In this document: positions 8,201-16,237 of the stretch, one piece after another | How the letters are laid out: each line of letters starts with the position of its first letter | How positions within the stretch are numbered: position 1 is the first letter of the stretch | Source: JAFDZV01 sp966128725 | Lineage (GTDB): Bacteria; Bacteroidota; Ignavibacteria; OLB7 | NCBI GenBank assembly: GCA_966128725.1 | Contig: CBHYLN010000076.1 | Location: forward strand, 1 to 25,713 | Direction of reading: 5' to 3' | DNA length: 25,713 bases | Program-made: the position numbers and the translations under genes | The notes under the pieces: model-generated | The model's database searches: none | What the model was told of the DNA's origin: nothing | What the model saw: the letters and a program-made list of their open reading frames with translations, nothing else

Positions 8201-8902
8201 TTATTCGGCTTCGCTTTGCAGGCGTCGCGGGCGGCCGCCGGTAAGATCCTGATGCCGCTGGCCTGCCTCGGCCCAGGTGCGCGGCATTGTATAACGCTCC
8301 AGCAGAACGTCATCGATGGCCTGGGCAAACTGGCGTGCGCACACGTTCGCGCTTACCTGGCCAACGCCCGTGCCCAGGCCGGGAAAGGCAACACGGCGAA
8401 CATGTTCGCGAATCGACCTGCCGGCCAACTCCCCATGCTGGAACACACCGTAGCGCACAAGCCGCAACACCGCGCGCGCGGCAAGGTAGGGGTTAACCGA
8501 GTCGCGCAGGATCATCGGCACACGCATTGTTGGCGCCACGATCAGGAACGGGAGCAGGGCGTCGGCGGTCTCCACGATCTCGGCGCTTCCCACAAGAAGC
8601 TCACCACCATGATGCTCGGCAATACGATGTTGAACGCGCGCCTGCAGCCTCGTTCCAAACCGCTTCAGGTACACCGCGTCCACCCCGCCATCCATGAAGC
8701 CGAAGCTGTTGGCGGGGCTTACAACGGCATCACACGCAACATCGAGAATCGACCCCGCGTGGAATCGGACCATGGAATAGCCGGCGCAGAAGCGCTGCCA
8801 TGCCATGGCCAGATCATCCGACATTGCCGTAAGGATCAGCTCCACGGTTGCTTGAAATCGGTGGGATGCTTCAGCAAGCAATCCGCCCATCGTGCCGATC
8901 AC
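8201..8902 (-). CDS. Macro-domain (ADP-ribose-binding) protein
   Basis: A 233-residue protein. After the first strand and helix (ELILTAMSDDLAMAWQRF, ~21-38) come the macro-domain signatures: DAVVSPANSFGFMDGGVD (~58-75), containing the Asn/Gly-rich ADP-ribose loop, and the phosphate-binding loop FPGLGTGVGQVS (~173-184). HHGGELLVGSAEIVET (~97-112) and VAPTMRVP (~122-129) match the subfamily of bacterial macro proteins of about 200 residues. Such domains bind or hydrolyse ADP-ribose and its derivatives; hydrolase activity cannot be decided from sequence. The C-terminal ~25 residues are Arg/Gln-rich and extra. The upstream start (8902 or 8890) is needed to include the first strand. It begins 10 bp after the GlsB-like gene, so they are probably one operon. 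Confidence 0.9.
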   Translation of the reverse strand: MIGTMGGLLAEASHRFQATVELILTAMSDDLAMAWQRFCAGYSMVRFHAGSILDVACDAVVSPANSFGFMDGGVDAVYLKRFGTRLQARVQHRIAEHHGGELLVGSAEIVETADALLPFLIVAPTMRVPMILRDSVNPYLAARAVLRLVRYGVFQHGELAGRSIREHVRRVAFPGLGTGVGQVSANVCARQFAQAIDDVLLERYTMPRTWAEAGQRHQDLTGGRPRRLQSEAE

Positions 8903-8912
8903 GATGCGTTGA

Positions 8913-9158
8913 TCACGCGCGTTTCAGGAAACGTACTATCACCAGTAGCACAACAGCTCCAACGGTGGCAACAAGGATGCTGCCGATCAGCCCTCCGCCA
9001 CGCGACACCCCGAACGAACTGAACAGGAACCCGCCGAGGAACGCGCCGATAACACCAACAACCAGATCACCAACAAGGCCGAATCCGCCACCCTTGACAA
9101 GTACGCCGGCCAACCAGCCGGCGATAAGACCTACAAGCAAAAACCACAAAAAGTCCAT
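8913..9158 (-). CDS. GlsB/YeaQ/YmgE family stress-response membrane protein
   Basis: An 81-residue protein of the family once called transglycosylase-associated protein. Three Gly-rich hydrophobic helices are visible at ~2-20 (FLWFLLVGLIAGWLAGVLV), ~28-48 (LVGDLVVGVIGAFLGGFLF) and ~55-77. The family's typical GxxGDLxxGxxGAFLGG pattern is present in the middle. Length matches the family (~80 residues). A Shine-Dalgarno GGGAGG lies ~6 bases before the ATG. Members are small inner-membrane proteins often induced in stress or stationary phase; the molecular role is unclear. It is the first gene of a leftward run with the macro-domain and GNAT-SRPBCC genes. Confidence 0.93.
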   Translation of the reverse strand: MDFLWFLLVGLIAGWLAGVLVKGGGFGLVGDLVVGVIGAFLGGFLFSSFGVSRGGGLIGSILVATVGAVVLLVIVRFLKRA

Positions 9159-9711
9159 TCCACACCTCCCACTCTCGTATTCGTATTTGGCCCCACGGCC
9201 GTTGGGACGGACGGCATGTCAGCCGTTCCCGGCGTCGGCACATGCCGCGCAGGTACGTGACGCCGTCCCTCCCCTGAAAATTTCATCCGCACTGTCCACC
9301 GCTCCGATGCAGCAGCATTCCGTTTCGCCTCCAGCCTGCGTCCGACCGTTACCATGGGTTTGCGTGTGCGGCATATTCCGCCATTCGTGACCTCATACGA
9401 ATAAGCAACCTCCGCAAAGAGGTGCCAACCAATATAGCACATACCAGCACCGGCATTGGATCTATTATCCCGGCGATGCGCGACGGTGTCCGCCGGCCCG
9501 ACGGTGGGCCCACACCACCTGCGGCGTTGCGCCAACCGCCCGCACCCTGAGCCGCGCACATTGGCGCCCGGTTGCCGTCGATTCGGCCCAATCCTGCATC
9601 TGAATGCCCCCAGGCGCTCCGCGATGCCGGAGTGATTCAGCACACCGCTTTCACGCTTTCGCGTATGGCGCATCCCACACGCCTGGCACGTTCCCGGGGC
9701 TGGCACGGCAT
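9159..9711. other. Long intergenic region upstream of the GlsB-macro-GNAT operon
   Basis: A 553-bp stretch with no credible gene; the open frames through it have Arg/His/Cys-rich random composition. Structured elements are an 8-bp perfect inverted repeat CGGCATGT/ACATGCCG (9212-9219 and 9240-9247), about 55 bp upstream of the glsB-like start, and a small ACCTC/GAGGT hairpin near 9410. Read on the minus strand, GCTATATTGG near 9430 resembles a -10/-7 element. The spacing allows an operator or a longer leader, but none can be assigned. Confidence 0.4.
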
Positions 9712-10599
9712 CTATGGCGTAAACCACCGGCGCGCCAGCGATTCGAGATCAACAACATCCTCGGGAATCGGCAGACACTCCAGGTACCAACGCAGGTTGC
9801 TGTAACGATGCAGAAGCGCGTAGGCCATGATGCGCATGGGAAGTTCGCTGTCCACGGTTGCGCCATACGCGCCAAGCAGGGCGCCAAGCAGCCCGGGCTC
9901 GGCACATGCCACGAAGATCCCGATCGATGCCAGATCGTACTCCGGCGCCCCTGCCATGGCCGGTTCAAAATCCACCAGGCCGGAAATGCGCCACTCGCCA
10001 TCGCGTTGCTCGGCCAGGAGATGTTCGCGCATGATCTCGGTGTGCAGCAGCACCTTCGGCCCGGTATACAGCGGCGCCCAGCGCGCAAGGAAAGCATCAA
10101 CCTGATCCAACCACGGCGCTCCCAGGCCCCGGGCAAGTTGCCGCTCGCGACACGTTGCACGCTGCGTGGCGATAAACGTCGGCCAGTCCACCACAAACGG
10201 CGTCAACTCGTTCGCCGGTATCGCGTGCAACGCGGCAAGCGCCTCGCCAACCTCGCGCATCAGCCGCAGACGATTGCGCACGGTAATCGAGGGCCACGCT
10301 TCGGCCAGCGAAATCCCGGCAAGGCGTGTCATGACGATGTACAACCACTGGCCGCGCTCGCCCGTGGCTACAAGACGCGGCGTTGGGATTGGAAGCCGGC
10401 CGCTGATACACTCCAGCACCGCGCATTCGGCATCCAGAAACGGGCGCTCGTGCAACGGGAACAGCTTGATCACATGGCGATCGCCAACGGCAAACACCGG
10501 CACCGAACCAGTCGTGAACCGTTGAATGCCACCGCCAAGCGCAAGCTCATCCCGGATTGCCTCGGCGATCGCAGCGCTGTTGTCCTGTGTATCGGTCAT
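9712..10599 (-). CDS. Aminoglycoside/hydroxyurea phosphotransferase-like kinase (APH family)
   Basis: A 295-residue protein with the APH/choline-kinase fold. The nucleotide Lys is in HVIKLFPL (K45), the helix-C Glu in DAECAVLE (~56-63), and the hinge region in LYIVMTRLAGISLAEAW (~86-102). The catalytic-loop equivalent reads HTEIMREH (186-193) instead of the usual HGDxxxxN, so the catalytic Asp position carries Glu and the Asn position His. The metal-binding motif is GLVDFEPAMAG (D210). I recall a subgroup of phosphotransferase-family proteins with this HTExMREH loop, so it is probably a natural variant rather than a decayed gene. The substrate is unknown and antibiotic resistance should not be assumed. 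It lies 40 bp after the SRPBCC gene, likely in the same transcript. Confidence 0.88.
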   Translation of the reverse strand: MTDTQDNSAAIAEAIRDELALGGGIQRFTTGSVPVFAVGDRHVIKLFPLHERPFLDAECAVLECISGRLPIPTPRLVATGERGQWLYIVMTRLAGISLAEAWPSITVRNRLRLMREVGEALAALHAIPANELTPFVVDWPTFIATQRATCRERQLARGLGAPWLDQVDAFLARWAPLYTGPKVLLHTEIMREHLLAEQRDGEWRISGLVDFEPAMAGAPEYDLASIGIFVACAEPGLLGALLGAYGATVDSELPMRIMAYALLHRYSNLRWYLECLPIPEDVVDLESLARRWFTP

Positions 10600-10639
10600 G
10601 GTGTTATTCGTACTATCGGATTACCATCGCACAGAAATC

Positions 10640-11062
10640 TCACGCCCCTTCAGCGGCGCGCTTCAGACACTCGGCGAACTCGGCAAATGAAGGTTGGAGA
10701 TCGGGAATCGAACTCAGCATGAACCGCGACATGAAGCCGGTAAAGGACTCGGTTATCTCGAATCGAACCCGCTCATCGTCCATCGGTATCAGCTCATAGG
10801 TCCGGGTGCCGACAAATGTGCCAAACGGCGCACCTCCGCGCCAAACCATCCGGTGCGGAGGCGCGAACTCCGTTACGGTCAGCGGGAACGCGCGCCCCGG
10901 GCTGATCCGTGCATACACGGAGACCTTCCTTCCCAGCGCCGCCTCGCCGTCCACCTTGTCGACGGTTGTATTCCACGAAGGCCAGTTCGCGACATCGACA
11001 AGAATATCCCAGATGCGCTCGGCCGGCGCATTGATCAGGATCGAGGTTGCAAACGACTTCAT
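10640..11062 (-). CDS. SRPBCC (START-fold) family protein
   Basis: A 140-residue protein from the ATG at 11062 (a longer start at 11101 adds 13 residues without homology). The pattern SILINAPAERIWDILVDVANWPSWNTTVDKVDG at the N-terminus, followed by ARISPGRAFPLTVTEFAPPHRMVWRGG and a C-terminal helix with FAEFAECLKR, is typical of polyketide-cyclase-like SRPBCC proteins that bind hydrophobic ligands. Length is typical (~140-150). Located directly upstream of the APH-like kinase on the same strand. The ligand is unknown. No ribosome binding site is clear. Confidence 0.85.
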   Translation of the reverse strand: MKSFATSILINAPAERIWDILVDVANWPSWNTTVDKVDGEAALGRKVSVYARISPGRAFPLTVTEFAPPHRMVWRGGAPFGTFVGTRTYELIPMDDERVRFEITESFTGFMSRFMLSSIPDLQPSFAEFAECLKRAAEGA

Positions 11063-11368
11063 GCACGGGGTTCCACATTGTTCGAACGTGCGCAGCGCCA
11101 AACGGACATATCATCGGGCAGGGATGCGCAGCATTACGGCGCAAGGTAGGAAATTGTCCGGATGCTCCTGAACGTCGCGATGGGCTATATTCCCGCCCGA
11201 TGGCGGATTGCCCCACACGCTGAAAGGTTTTCGCGCGGGCAGTACGCCGGGCAACCAGGCCGTTCGCAGCCGCTGGATACACACCCCAATCCAGCCTGCT
11301 CCCCGATTACGGCATGCCACCACGGTATGCCAACGGTACCAGGCATCACGCTCACCGCGGGATTCATC
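11063..11368. promoter_or_regulatory. Divergent intergenic region, SRPBCC gene / methyltransferase gene
   Basis: 306 bp between two diverging genes, so it must contain both promoters if both are expressed. On the plus strand GGGCTATATTCCC near 11181-11193 resembles a -10/-7 box, about 180 bp before the methyltransferase start. The methyltransferase reading frame stays open through part of this region, but the extension has no protein-like pattern. Confidence 0.35.
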
Positions 11369-11890
11369 ATGCACTCAGAAATCATCGACATCGGTTGCGG
11401 TAATAACAAGTTGCCCGGCTCCTTCGGCGTGGACCTGCACCCCTACGAGGGTGTGGACAAGGTCGTCAACCTGGACGAAGCGCCCTGGGATCTCCCGTCG
11501 GCTTCGTTCAAACGCATCAACGCCACGCATGTGATCGAGCACGTTCATGATTTGGTGATGTTCATGCGCGAGATCCATCGCATCGCGCAACCGGACGCCG
11601 AGGTGGTGATCGTTACCCCGCACTTCTCCTCCTTCAACTCCTGGGCCGATCCCACGCATCGGCGCCACATGACCTCCAACTGGCACGAGCTGTTCGATAC
11701 CGGTTATCTGGCGGCACAGACCGGCCGGTTCGCGTGCGTGGAGTCGGGCGTGACGTTCGGGCAATCGTTCCGAAGCAAGATCGGCAAGATGCTGGTGCGC
11801 CTGTTCGGCCTGCGGTCGTGGGAGAAGACGTACGCATTCAGCTATCCGGGCATGGATCTGCGAACGGTGCTCCGCGTGGTGAAGGGGTAA
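11369..11890 (+). CDS. Short SAM-dependent methyltransferase
   Basis: A 173-residue class I methyltransferase-like protein. Motif I (IIDIGCGNNKLPGSFGVDLH, residues 5-24) lies right at the N-terminus, which is usual for this short group and supports the start at 11369. Further signatures are VVNLDEAPWDLPSASF (~32-47), ATHVIEHVHDLVMFMREIHR (~52-71, the region after motif II) and VVIVTPHFSSFNSWADPTHR (~79-98). The substrate is unknown; relatives often sit near envelope-polysaccharide genes. The last 118 bp of coding sequence are duplicated 4.3 kb downstream next to a transposase remnant. Convergent with the following T9SS gene. Confidence 0.85.
   Translation: MHSEIIDIGCGNNKLPGSFGVDLHPYEGVDKVVNLDEAPWDLPSASFKRINATHVIEHVHDLVMFMREIHRIAQPDAEVVIVTPHFSSFNSWADPTHRRHMTSNWHELFDTGYLAAQTGRFACVESGVTFGQSFRSKIGKMLVRLFGLRSWEKTYAFSYPGMDLRTVLRVVKG
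11766..11883 (+). repeat. 118-bp repeat, copy 1 (3' end of intact methyltransferase gene)
   Basis: This segment matches 16089-16206 in the same orientation with a single mismatch (GGCAAG here, GGCAGG there). Both copies begin CGTTCCGAAGC and end GTGGTGAA. Homology stops abruptly on both sides, so it is a discrete partial duplication. Confidence 0.95.
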
Positions 11891-11992
11891 GCAGCTTTCG
11901 GGAGCATCATTACTCCACGGCTCGAAGTAGGAACGTCGGGCACCAGCGGACTCGACCTCGGAGTCGTAGCGGATTCTACACCGGGGGCGCCA

Positions 11993-14821
11993 TCACCACA
12001 CCACAAGCCGTGCCGCGCGATATCGATCCACGGAAATTTGTACCATCACGGTATAGGCGCCGGGCGCGAGCCCATCCAGCGCAATGCCCACCGACGCCAC
12101 ACCCGGCTCGACGGCGCCGCTGCGAACAACGCGGCTAAGATTGTCGGACAGCGCCCATCGCGCACCGGCGCCCGCTGGCTCGCCGAGCAGAACGTCCACA
12201 CGCCCACGTGCGGGATTGGGAACAACGGTCAGGTCGGAGCGCGCCGTTATTGGCGAACTTTCAACACCGGCGGGCGTCGGCGCCGAAACTACGAGCCCGT
12301 AGATATCACTGATGCCGTTGCGCCGATCCTCCCACACCACCACAAGCGAATCGCCAGCATACGTTCCCGACGGGCGTCCCCCTGGCCGGGCACTGCTGGT
12401 CAGCACTTCCTCCGCGCGTGATGGGCGCAACAGACTGTCGAGCGGACGCAAACGTATGCCGTCGGGCCGTGCAATCACGCAGGCAAAGCCATGATCGGAA
12501 GGATTGCGAACAACGTCTACCCATGTCGGGTCGATGCCGGCAGCCGGCGCCGTGTACTGCGCCCGAAGGTTCAAGACTGTGTCCAGAAGTTCGATCACGA
12601 AGGTGGAGTCGGCACCGTACTCGGTGTGCCACCACAGCACACCCCCATCCGGCAGCATATAGGCCCGAGCCGGTCCGCCCATTCCGGTTCGCCGTGAGCG
12701 TACACGAACGTTCTGGTATATACTTCGGTCCCACCGCCACACATCCACGCCGCCGTCGGCAACAGTGATCGCGCCCAAAACACTCTCCACGAGCGGCAGG
12801 ATGACGTCCATCCGCCTGAACGGACCCGCTTGCTGACCAAGGAACAGCCCTCCGTCCTGATAAGAATACAGAACGCTCACAGAATCGCTGCCCACTTTCG
12901 ACCGACAGAGCGCAACGGACCTTCTGCCTGCCGGCGACACGCCACACTGCGGCAGATAGGCAACTCCGGGATAGGTATCGTATTGGGACGTTTGCCTCTG
13001 CACCCACTCGTGCGTCAACGGTAGGAACATGGACAGCGTACCGTATCCGTCCGGTAGCAAACCACACGCCATCAAATAGAACCCGGAGCCGACGCTTTCG
13101 ATTGCGCTCGGGGTGCGCTTCCAACTGCTGAGGCTATACAATGAATCCGGGAGATCGATACTTCCGATCCATACCAGGCCATCACCCGCATCGCGTCGCC
13201 ACCGGGCAAGACGTGCCTTGGGCGTCAATTCCCGCTGTATCCACCCCACCAGCACCTGATCATCCTTATAGGTGACACATGGTGATCGATCAACCACATT
13301 GTACCACCGCGGAACAATCGGAGCGCTGAGCACAACGGAATCGGGTACGACCCTAGTTGCCGAGTATTTGTCGGAGCTATCCCGGCTTCCAACAAGCACA
13401 ACGCTGCCGTGACCCAGAGTCGCCGTGCGGATCACGCGCGTGGCATTGTCCGCAGCAGCCCACTCTGACACATACGAATCCATTCTGCTGCGCGGTGTAA
13501 CGTAGAACCCAACGGTATCGTAGTACACAGAGTCATGGTATTTCCCATGGTCGTCGACCCATTGATTACGGTGTCTCAACGCAATGCGAACAAACACCAA
13601 CGTTGCGCGCTCCTGTTTCTCCCACACCCGGTCAACGTAAAACGTATCGAAATGACTACGTGATTGACCGCCGTTCGCCAACGTCGTGTACGGAGATTCC
13701 CAATCGAATTCTCCCGGCGGAGGTCGGGTGCTCCCGTCCGTGTATATCGTGTGCCGGACAAGATAGAGGAGGTAATCAAGCCAGACGTTGCTTCCGCCGC
13801 CGCCGAGGAAAGTAAACTGGGTAAGGTAGGTGATCGAGACCTTCTGGTTGCGGTCCCACATCGAAATGCGCGGACGGCTGAACGCTCTGCTACTATCGTC
13901 TAGATATGGCCATACAAGCCGATCCGGCTTCCTCGAAAGCGGCGTGTCATACTCTGCTCTGGACAGCGAATCCCGCGACGCGATAACACCGCCAGCACGC
14001 GAAAGGAACACCAGTGCATCCGGAGGGATGTCGCCCATCACCGGAGCAATCTGCGGCACGCCACTGGAGTCCACCAGCCAGATCGTCCGACCGATGGCGA
14101 TCGCCGTGAGATCGGGATCGCCCGCAACGGGAGCAGCGCGTTCCATCGCGGGGAGCTGGACAACGCGCAGCGGCAAAATCGGGACGCCAAGCGTGTCGGC
14201 ATCGCGCGTCATGACGGCGCCAAGCCCGGATGCCTGCCAGACGTATCGATAGCCCCGCGGAATAGGAATCACGTCGAATCGTGCGGGATCGAAATCCACA
14301 CCGTTGGCCAGCACGGCAACAGGACCCAGCGTTCCGGCAGTATCGACAACCCGCACCCGAATCTGTACCGCCGGTGAAAAGCGCACATCGAGCCACGCCA
14401 CAACGAAATGATCGTTCACGTTCACCACAACCAACGCACGTGATGGGCCGGCGGCCGTATTGGTAATCTCGAACGGTCGGCCGTATGGGACATTGCGCCC
14501 CGAAGATGATGGAACGTAGCGCCCGGTAGAGCTGTCCTTCGGCAGCGCGATGTGATCCACGAACTGCCCCATGAGAGCTATGCGTGTATCGGCGCCGGCG
14601 TCCAACGATGTGCTCCAGACAACGAGCGTACGGTTGGCAACACGTGCGCCGTATTGCAGCAGAACGGAATCGGGAAGCCTGGGCTGAAGGATTTCGGAGG
14701 TCAGGCGAACGTCATGGTCCTGTGCACGAACTCCCAGCGGCAGCAGCGCCGGATATGTGAAGAACAGAAGCAGAATGATGATCAGTGCGCGAGCCGGCGT
14801 AAGCATACGGAGAATCCCCAT
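11993..14821 (-). CDS. Large secreted T9SS-sorted protein of unknown function
   Basis: A 942-residue exported protein. The start at 14821 (or 14806, five codons in) precedes a clear signal peptide: MLTPARALIIILLLFFTYPA, then LPLGVRAQ as the probable cleavage site. The body is beta-rich with many Trp/Arg/Asp/Ser and short 'YD.....LVVW', 'TLVVWSTSLDAGADTR' and 'LVVVWEDRRNGISDIYGLVV' phrases. These are like the 'W-D-R-R/N-G-D-IY' repeats of secreted sialidase/propeller-like proteins in this phylum. No enzyme motif was recognised. The last ~85 residues (LTVVPNPARGRVDVLLGEPA, WALSDNLSRVVRSG, LAPGAYTVMVQ) form a T9SS type A sorting domain. It stands alone: convergent with the methyltransferase gene and preceded by the transposase remnant. 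No Shine-Dalgarno is evident. Confidence 0.87.
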   Translation of the reverse strand: MGILRMLTPARALIIILLLFFTYPALLPLGVRAQDHDVRLTSEILQPRLPDSVLLQYGARVANRTLVVWSTSLDAGADTRIALMGQFVDHIALPKDSSTGRYVPSSSGRNVPYGRPFEITNTAAGPSRALVVVNVNDHFVVAWLDVRFSPAVQIRVRVVDTAGTLGPVAVLANGVDFDPARFDVIPIPRGYRYVWQASGLGAVMTRDADTLGVPILPLRVVQLPAMERAAPVAGDPDLTAIAIGRTIWLVDSSGVPQIAPVMGDIPPDALVFLSRAGGVIASRDSLSRAEYDTPLSRKPDRLVWPYLDDSSRAFSRPRISMWDRNQKVSITYLTQFTFLGGGGSNVWLDYLLYLVRHTIYTDGSTRPPPGEFDWESPYTTLANGGQSRSHFDTFYVDRVWEKQERATLVFVRIALRHRNQWVDDHGKYHDSVYYDTVGFYVTPRSRMDSYVSEWAAADNATRVIRTATLGHGSVVLVGSRDSSDKYSATRVVPDSVVLSAPIVPRWYNVVDRSPCVTYKDDQVLVGWIQRELTPKARLARWRRDAGDGLVWIGSIDLPDSLYSLSSWKRTPSAIESVGSGFYLMACGLLPDGYGTLSMFLPLTHEWVQRQTSQYDTYPGVAYLPQCGVSPAGRRSVALCRSKVGSDSVSVLYSYQDGGLFLGQQAGPFRRMDVILPLVESVLGAITVADGGVDVWRWDRSIYQNVRVRSRRTGMGGPARAYMLPDGGVLWWHTEYGADSTFVIELLDTVLNLRAQYTAPAAGIDPTWVDVVRNPSDHGFACVIARPDGIRLRPLDSLLRPSRAEEVLTSSARPGGRPSGTYAGDSLVVVWEDRRNGISDIYGLVVSAPTPAGVESSPITARSDLTVVPNPARGRVDVLLGEPAGAGARWALSDNLSRVVRSGAVEPGVASVGIALDGLAPGAYTVMVQISVDRYRAARLVVW

Positions 14822-15247
14822 GATGCAACATCGGTGGTTGTTGGCGCCGTTCCATGTAAACCCGTGAATCATGATAATGTTAGCTACGCCAGAGAATGAC
14901 CGTGCCCGTCGTGGGGCAGCCGCCCACCCCGCCGCTCAGCGGCGAGAAGTTCGCGGCGTCGGCGATCGCGCCCGCCTCCAGCGTTGCGATATCGCCACCA
15001 ATGGCATGGGGCCTGGTCCGCATCCGGCATTTCTCCGGCTGCCGTTGTACGGGCACGGTTAGGTATGTATATCTCTGGCTCACCAAAAGGCCGTGGTGTT
15101 TCCTCGACTTCACCGACGATCCAACGGCGACTTCTCCGCCGGCGCATGGCCCAGGGAAAAACGGACCGCAGATGCATTATGGGCCAGGGGACAGCATCAT
15201 CAGGTCACCTGGTTGTGGAATCCTTGACAAGTGACAGCATTGTTAGG
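14822..15247. other. Region between the 942-residue T9SS gene and the transposase remnant
   Basis: 426 bp. The left part must hold the promoter of the T9SS gene. The right end (from about 15190) carries IS end repeats. Between them open frames exist on both strands. One minus-strand frame ends DAANFSPLSGGVGG-CPTTGTVILW before its stop at 14880, and I could not decide whether it is a coding remnant or chance. The IS outer boundary is not resolved and may lie within this stretch. Confidence 0.35.
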
Positions 15248-15251
15248 TCAC
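15190..15251 (-). repeat. Paired 19-bp direct repeats at the transposon end
   Basis: GACAGCATCATCAGGTCAC at 15190-15208 and GACAGCATTGTTAGGTCAC at 15233-15251 match at 16 of 19 positions and are offset by 43 bp. The inner copy overlaps the transposase stop codon. Multiple short repeats at an element end are characteristic of transposase-binding sites in IS21- and IS481-type elements, so these probably mark the right (3') end of the element. The opposite end is missing. Confidence 0.7.
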
Positions 15252-16087
15252 TCGCGAAACGGACGCGGGGGAAGCTGGAATGGGATCTCAGCCAGTAACG
15301 GTTGTACCAGTGGCCTGCGTCGTCGCAGAGCGTAGCAGTAGATGCGATTCTGCTCCAGATGCGCCTCGCAGCGCACCAAGCGACGCAGCCAATGGGGAAC
15401 GACCGTGACGTGTCGTCCCAACAGATGAACGGCTCCACGGTCGTCGGTGCGACGCAAATAGATGATACATCCCTGCGGATGTGCTTGCAGATCAAGCTGC
15501 CACCCCTCGGGGAACGCCCGACGCGGCGGAGCGGATTCACGCTGCGTGGCTGATCGTATGCGATAGGCTCGCAGATACTCTTGTGACCGTGCGGTAACCT
15601 GCTCGATGGAAGTGAAGCCGAAGCGTTGCCAGAACTTCTGTTGCCAGCGTCCGTTGAAGCTCTCGATGCTGGCTTGAAAGCCGGTCTCACGCGGTACGGT
15701 AAACACCGGTGTGATCTTTAGGCTGAGGCACTGGCGCATGACACGGCTGATAACATCGCGGTGCTGATGAGGGCCTTGGAAAATCGTCGCATTGTCAAAC
15801 TGGGCATAGCCGGGTACTCCGAAGCTCTGCCAATGCTCGATGAGTGCATTGACAACCATACGTGCCGACAGGCTGGTCGTCGGCCAGGCATTGACGAGGC
15901 CACCATGCAGTGAAATGGCCGTCAGGACGTCGAACTGTGGGCCTTGCTTGGTAACCAGATTCTCGATGGCATCGAACTGATCAATGTCGGCTTGCGGGGC
16001 TGCGCCTAGTGGCAGATACCATCCACGGGGTGGTGGTGGATGACGCTGGTGCGCGCGCGCATCGAAGGCGCCGAGCCGCTCGAGAAT
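15248..16087 (-). pseudogene. Truncated DDE integrase-core transposase
   Basis: About 279 codons remain open from the join at 16087 down to the TGA at 15248. The read-through begins with ILERLGAFDARAHQRHPPPP and GWYLPLGAAPQADIDQFD, typical of the linker before an rve integrase core. It continues with ISLHGGLVNAWP, YAQFDNATIFQG (a catalytic Asp, codon 15796-15794) and FQASIESFNGRW (the catalytic Glu, codon 15664-15662, 43 residues on). The tail LDLQAHPQGCIIYLRRT is the post-core C-terminal domain. Full-length relatives are roughly 400 residues and start with helix-turn-helix domains; here that N-terminus is replaced by antisense methyltransferase sequence and there is no start codon at the join. 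An internal ATG at 15859 would give a 203-residue fragment without the complete core. Likely an IS481-like element; the subfamily is uncertain. Confidence 0.82.
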
Positions 16088-16088
16088 A

Positions 16089-16216
16089 CGTTCCGAAGCA
16101 AGATCGGCAGGATGCTGGTGCGCCTGTTCGGCCTGCGGTCGTGGGAGAAGACGTACGCATTCAGCTATCCGGGCATGGATCTGCGAACGGTGCTCCGCGT
16201 GGTGAAATCGGTGTAA
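16089..16216 (+). pseudogene. 3' fragment of a second methyltransferase copy
   Basis: The first 118 bp (16089-16206) are 117/118 identical to the 3' coding end of the methyltransferase gene at 11766-11883. The fragment reads in frame FRSKIGRMLVRLFGLRSWEK and on to VLRVVKSV, then TAA at 16214. The intact copy ends VVKG instead, so this is not a verbatim copy of the whole gene end. There is no start or SAM-binding region: upstream is the transposase remnant on the opposite strand. It is convergent with the phosphodiesterase gene. Confidence 0.88.
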
Positions 16217-16237
16217 AGGGCAGCGCGGCCCCCTGCT

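Larger units (their letters stand above)
15190..16088 (-). mobile_element. 5'-truncated insertion-sequence remnant (integrase-core transposase)
   Basis: The span from the end repeats to the abrupt join with methyltransferase-derived DNA at 16088/16089. It contains only the C-terminal two thirds of a transposase and one end of the element. No matching left end, terminal inverted repeat or target-site duplication can be identified, so the element is probably immobile by itself. Confidence 0.75.

Noticed and set aside
8063..9022. 319-codon plus-strand open frame
   Set aside because: Antisense to the macro-domain gene, whose signature loops are unambiguous.
9131..9727. 198-codon minus-strand frame in the long intergenic region
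   Set aside because: Random-looking composition and overlaps the start of the GlsB-like gene; no ribosome site.
9604..10722. 372-codon plus-strand open frame
   Set aside because: Antisense to the APH-like kinase, rich in Arg/His/Gln and without domain pattern; a shadow of a GC-rich gene.
11734..12138. Plus-strand frame sharing a 40-residue stretch with one at 16009-16362
   Set aside because: The shared stretch comes from the 118-bp DNA repeat read in the wrong frame; the real coding frame is that of the methyltransferase.
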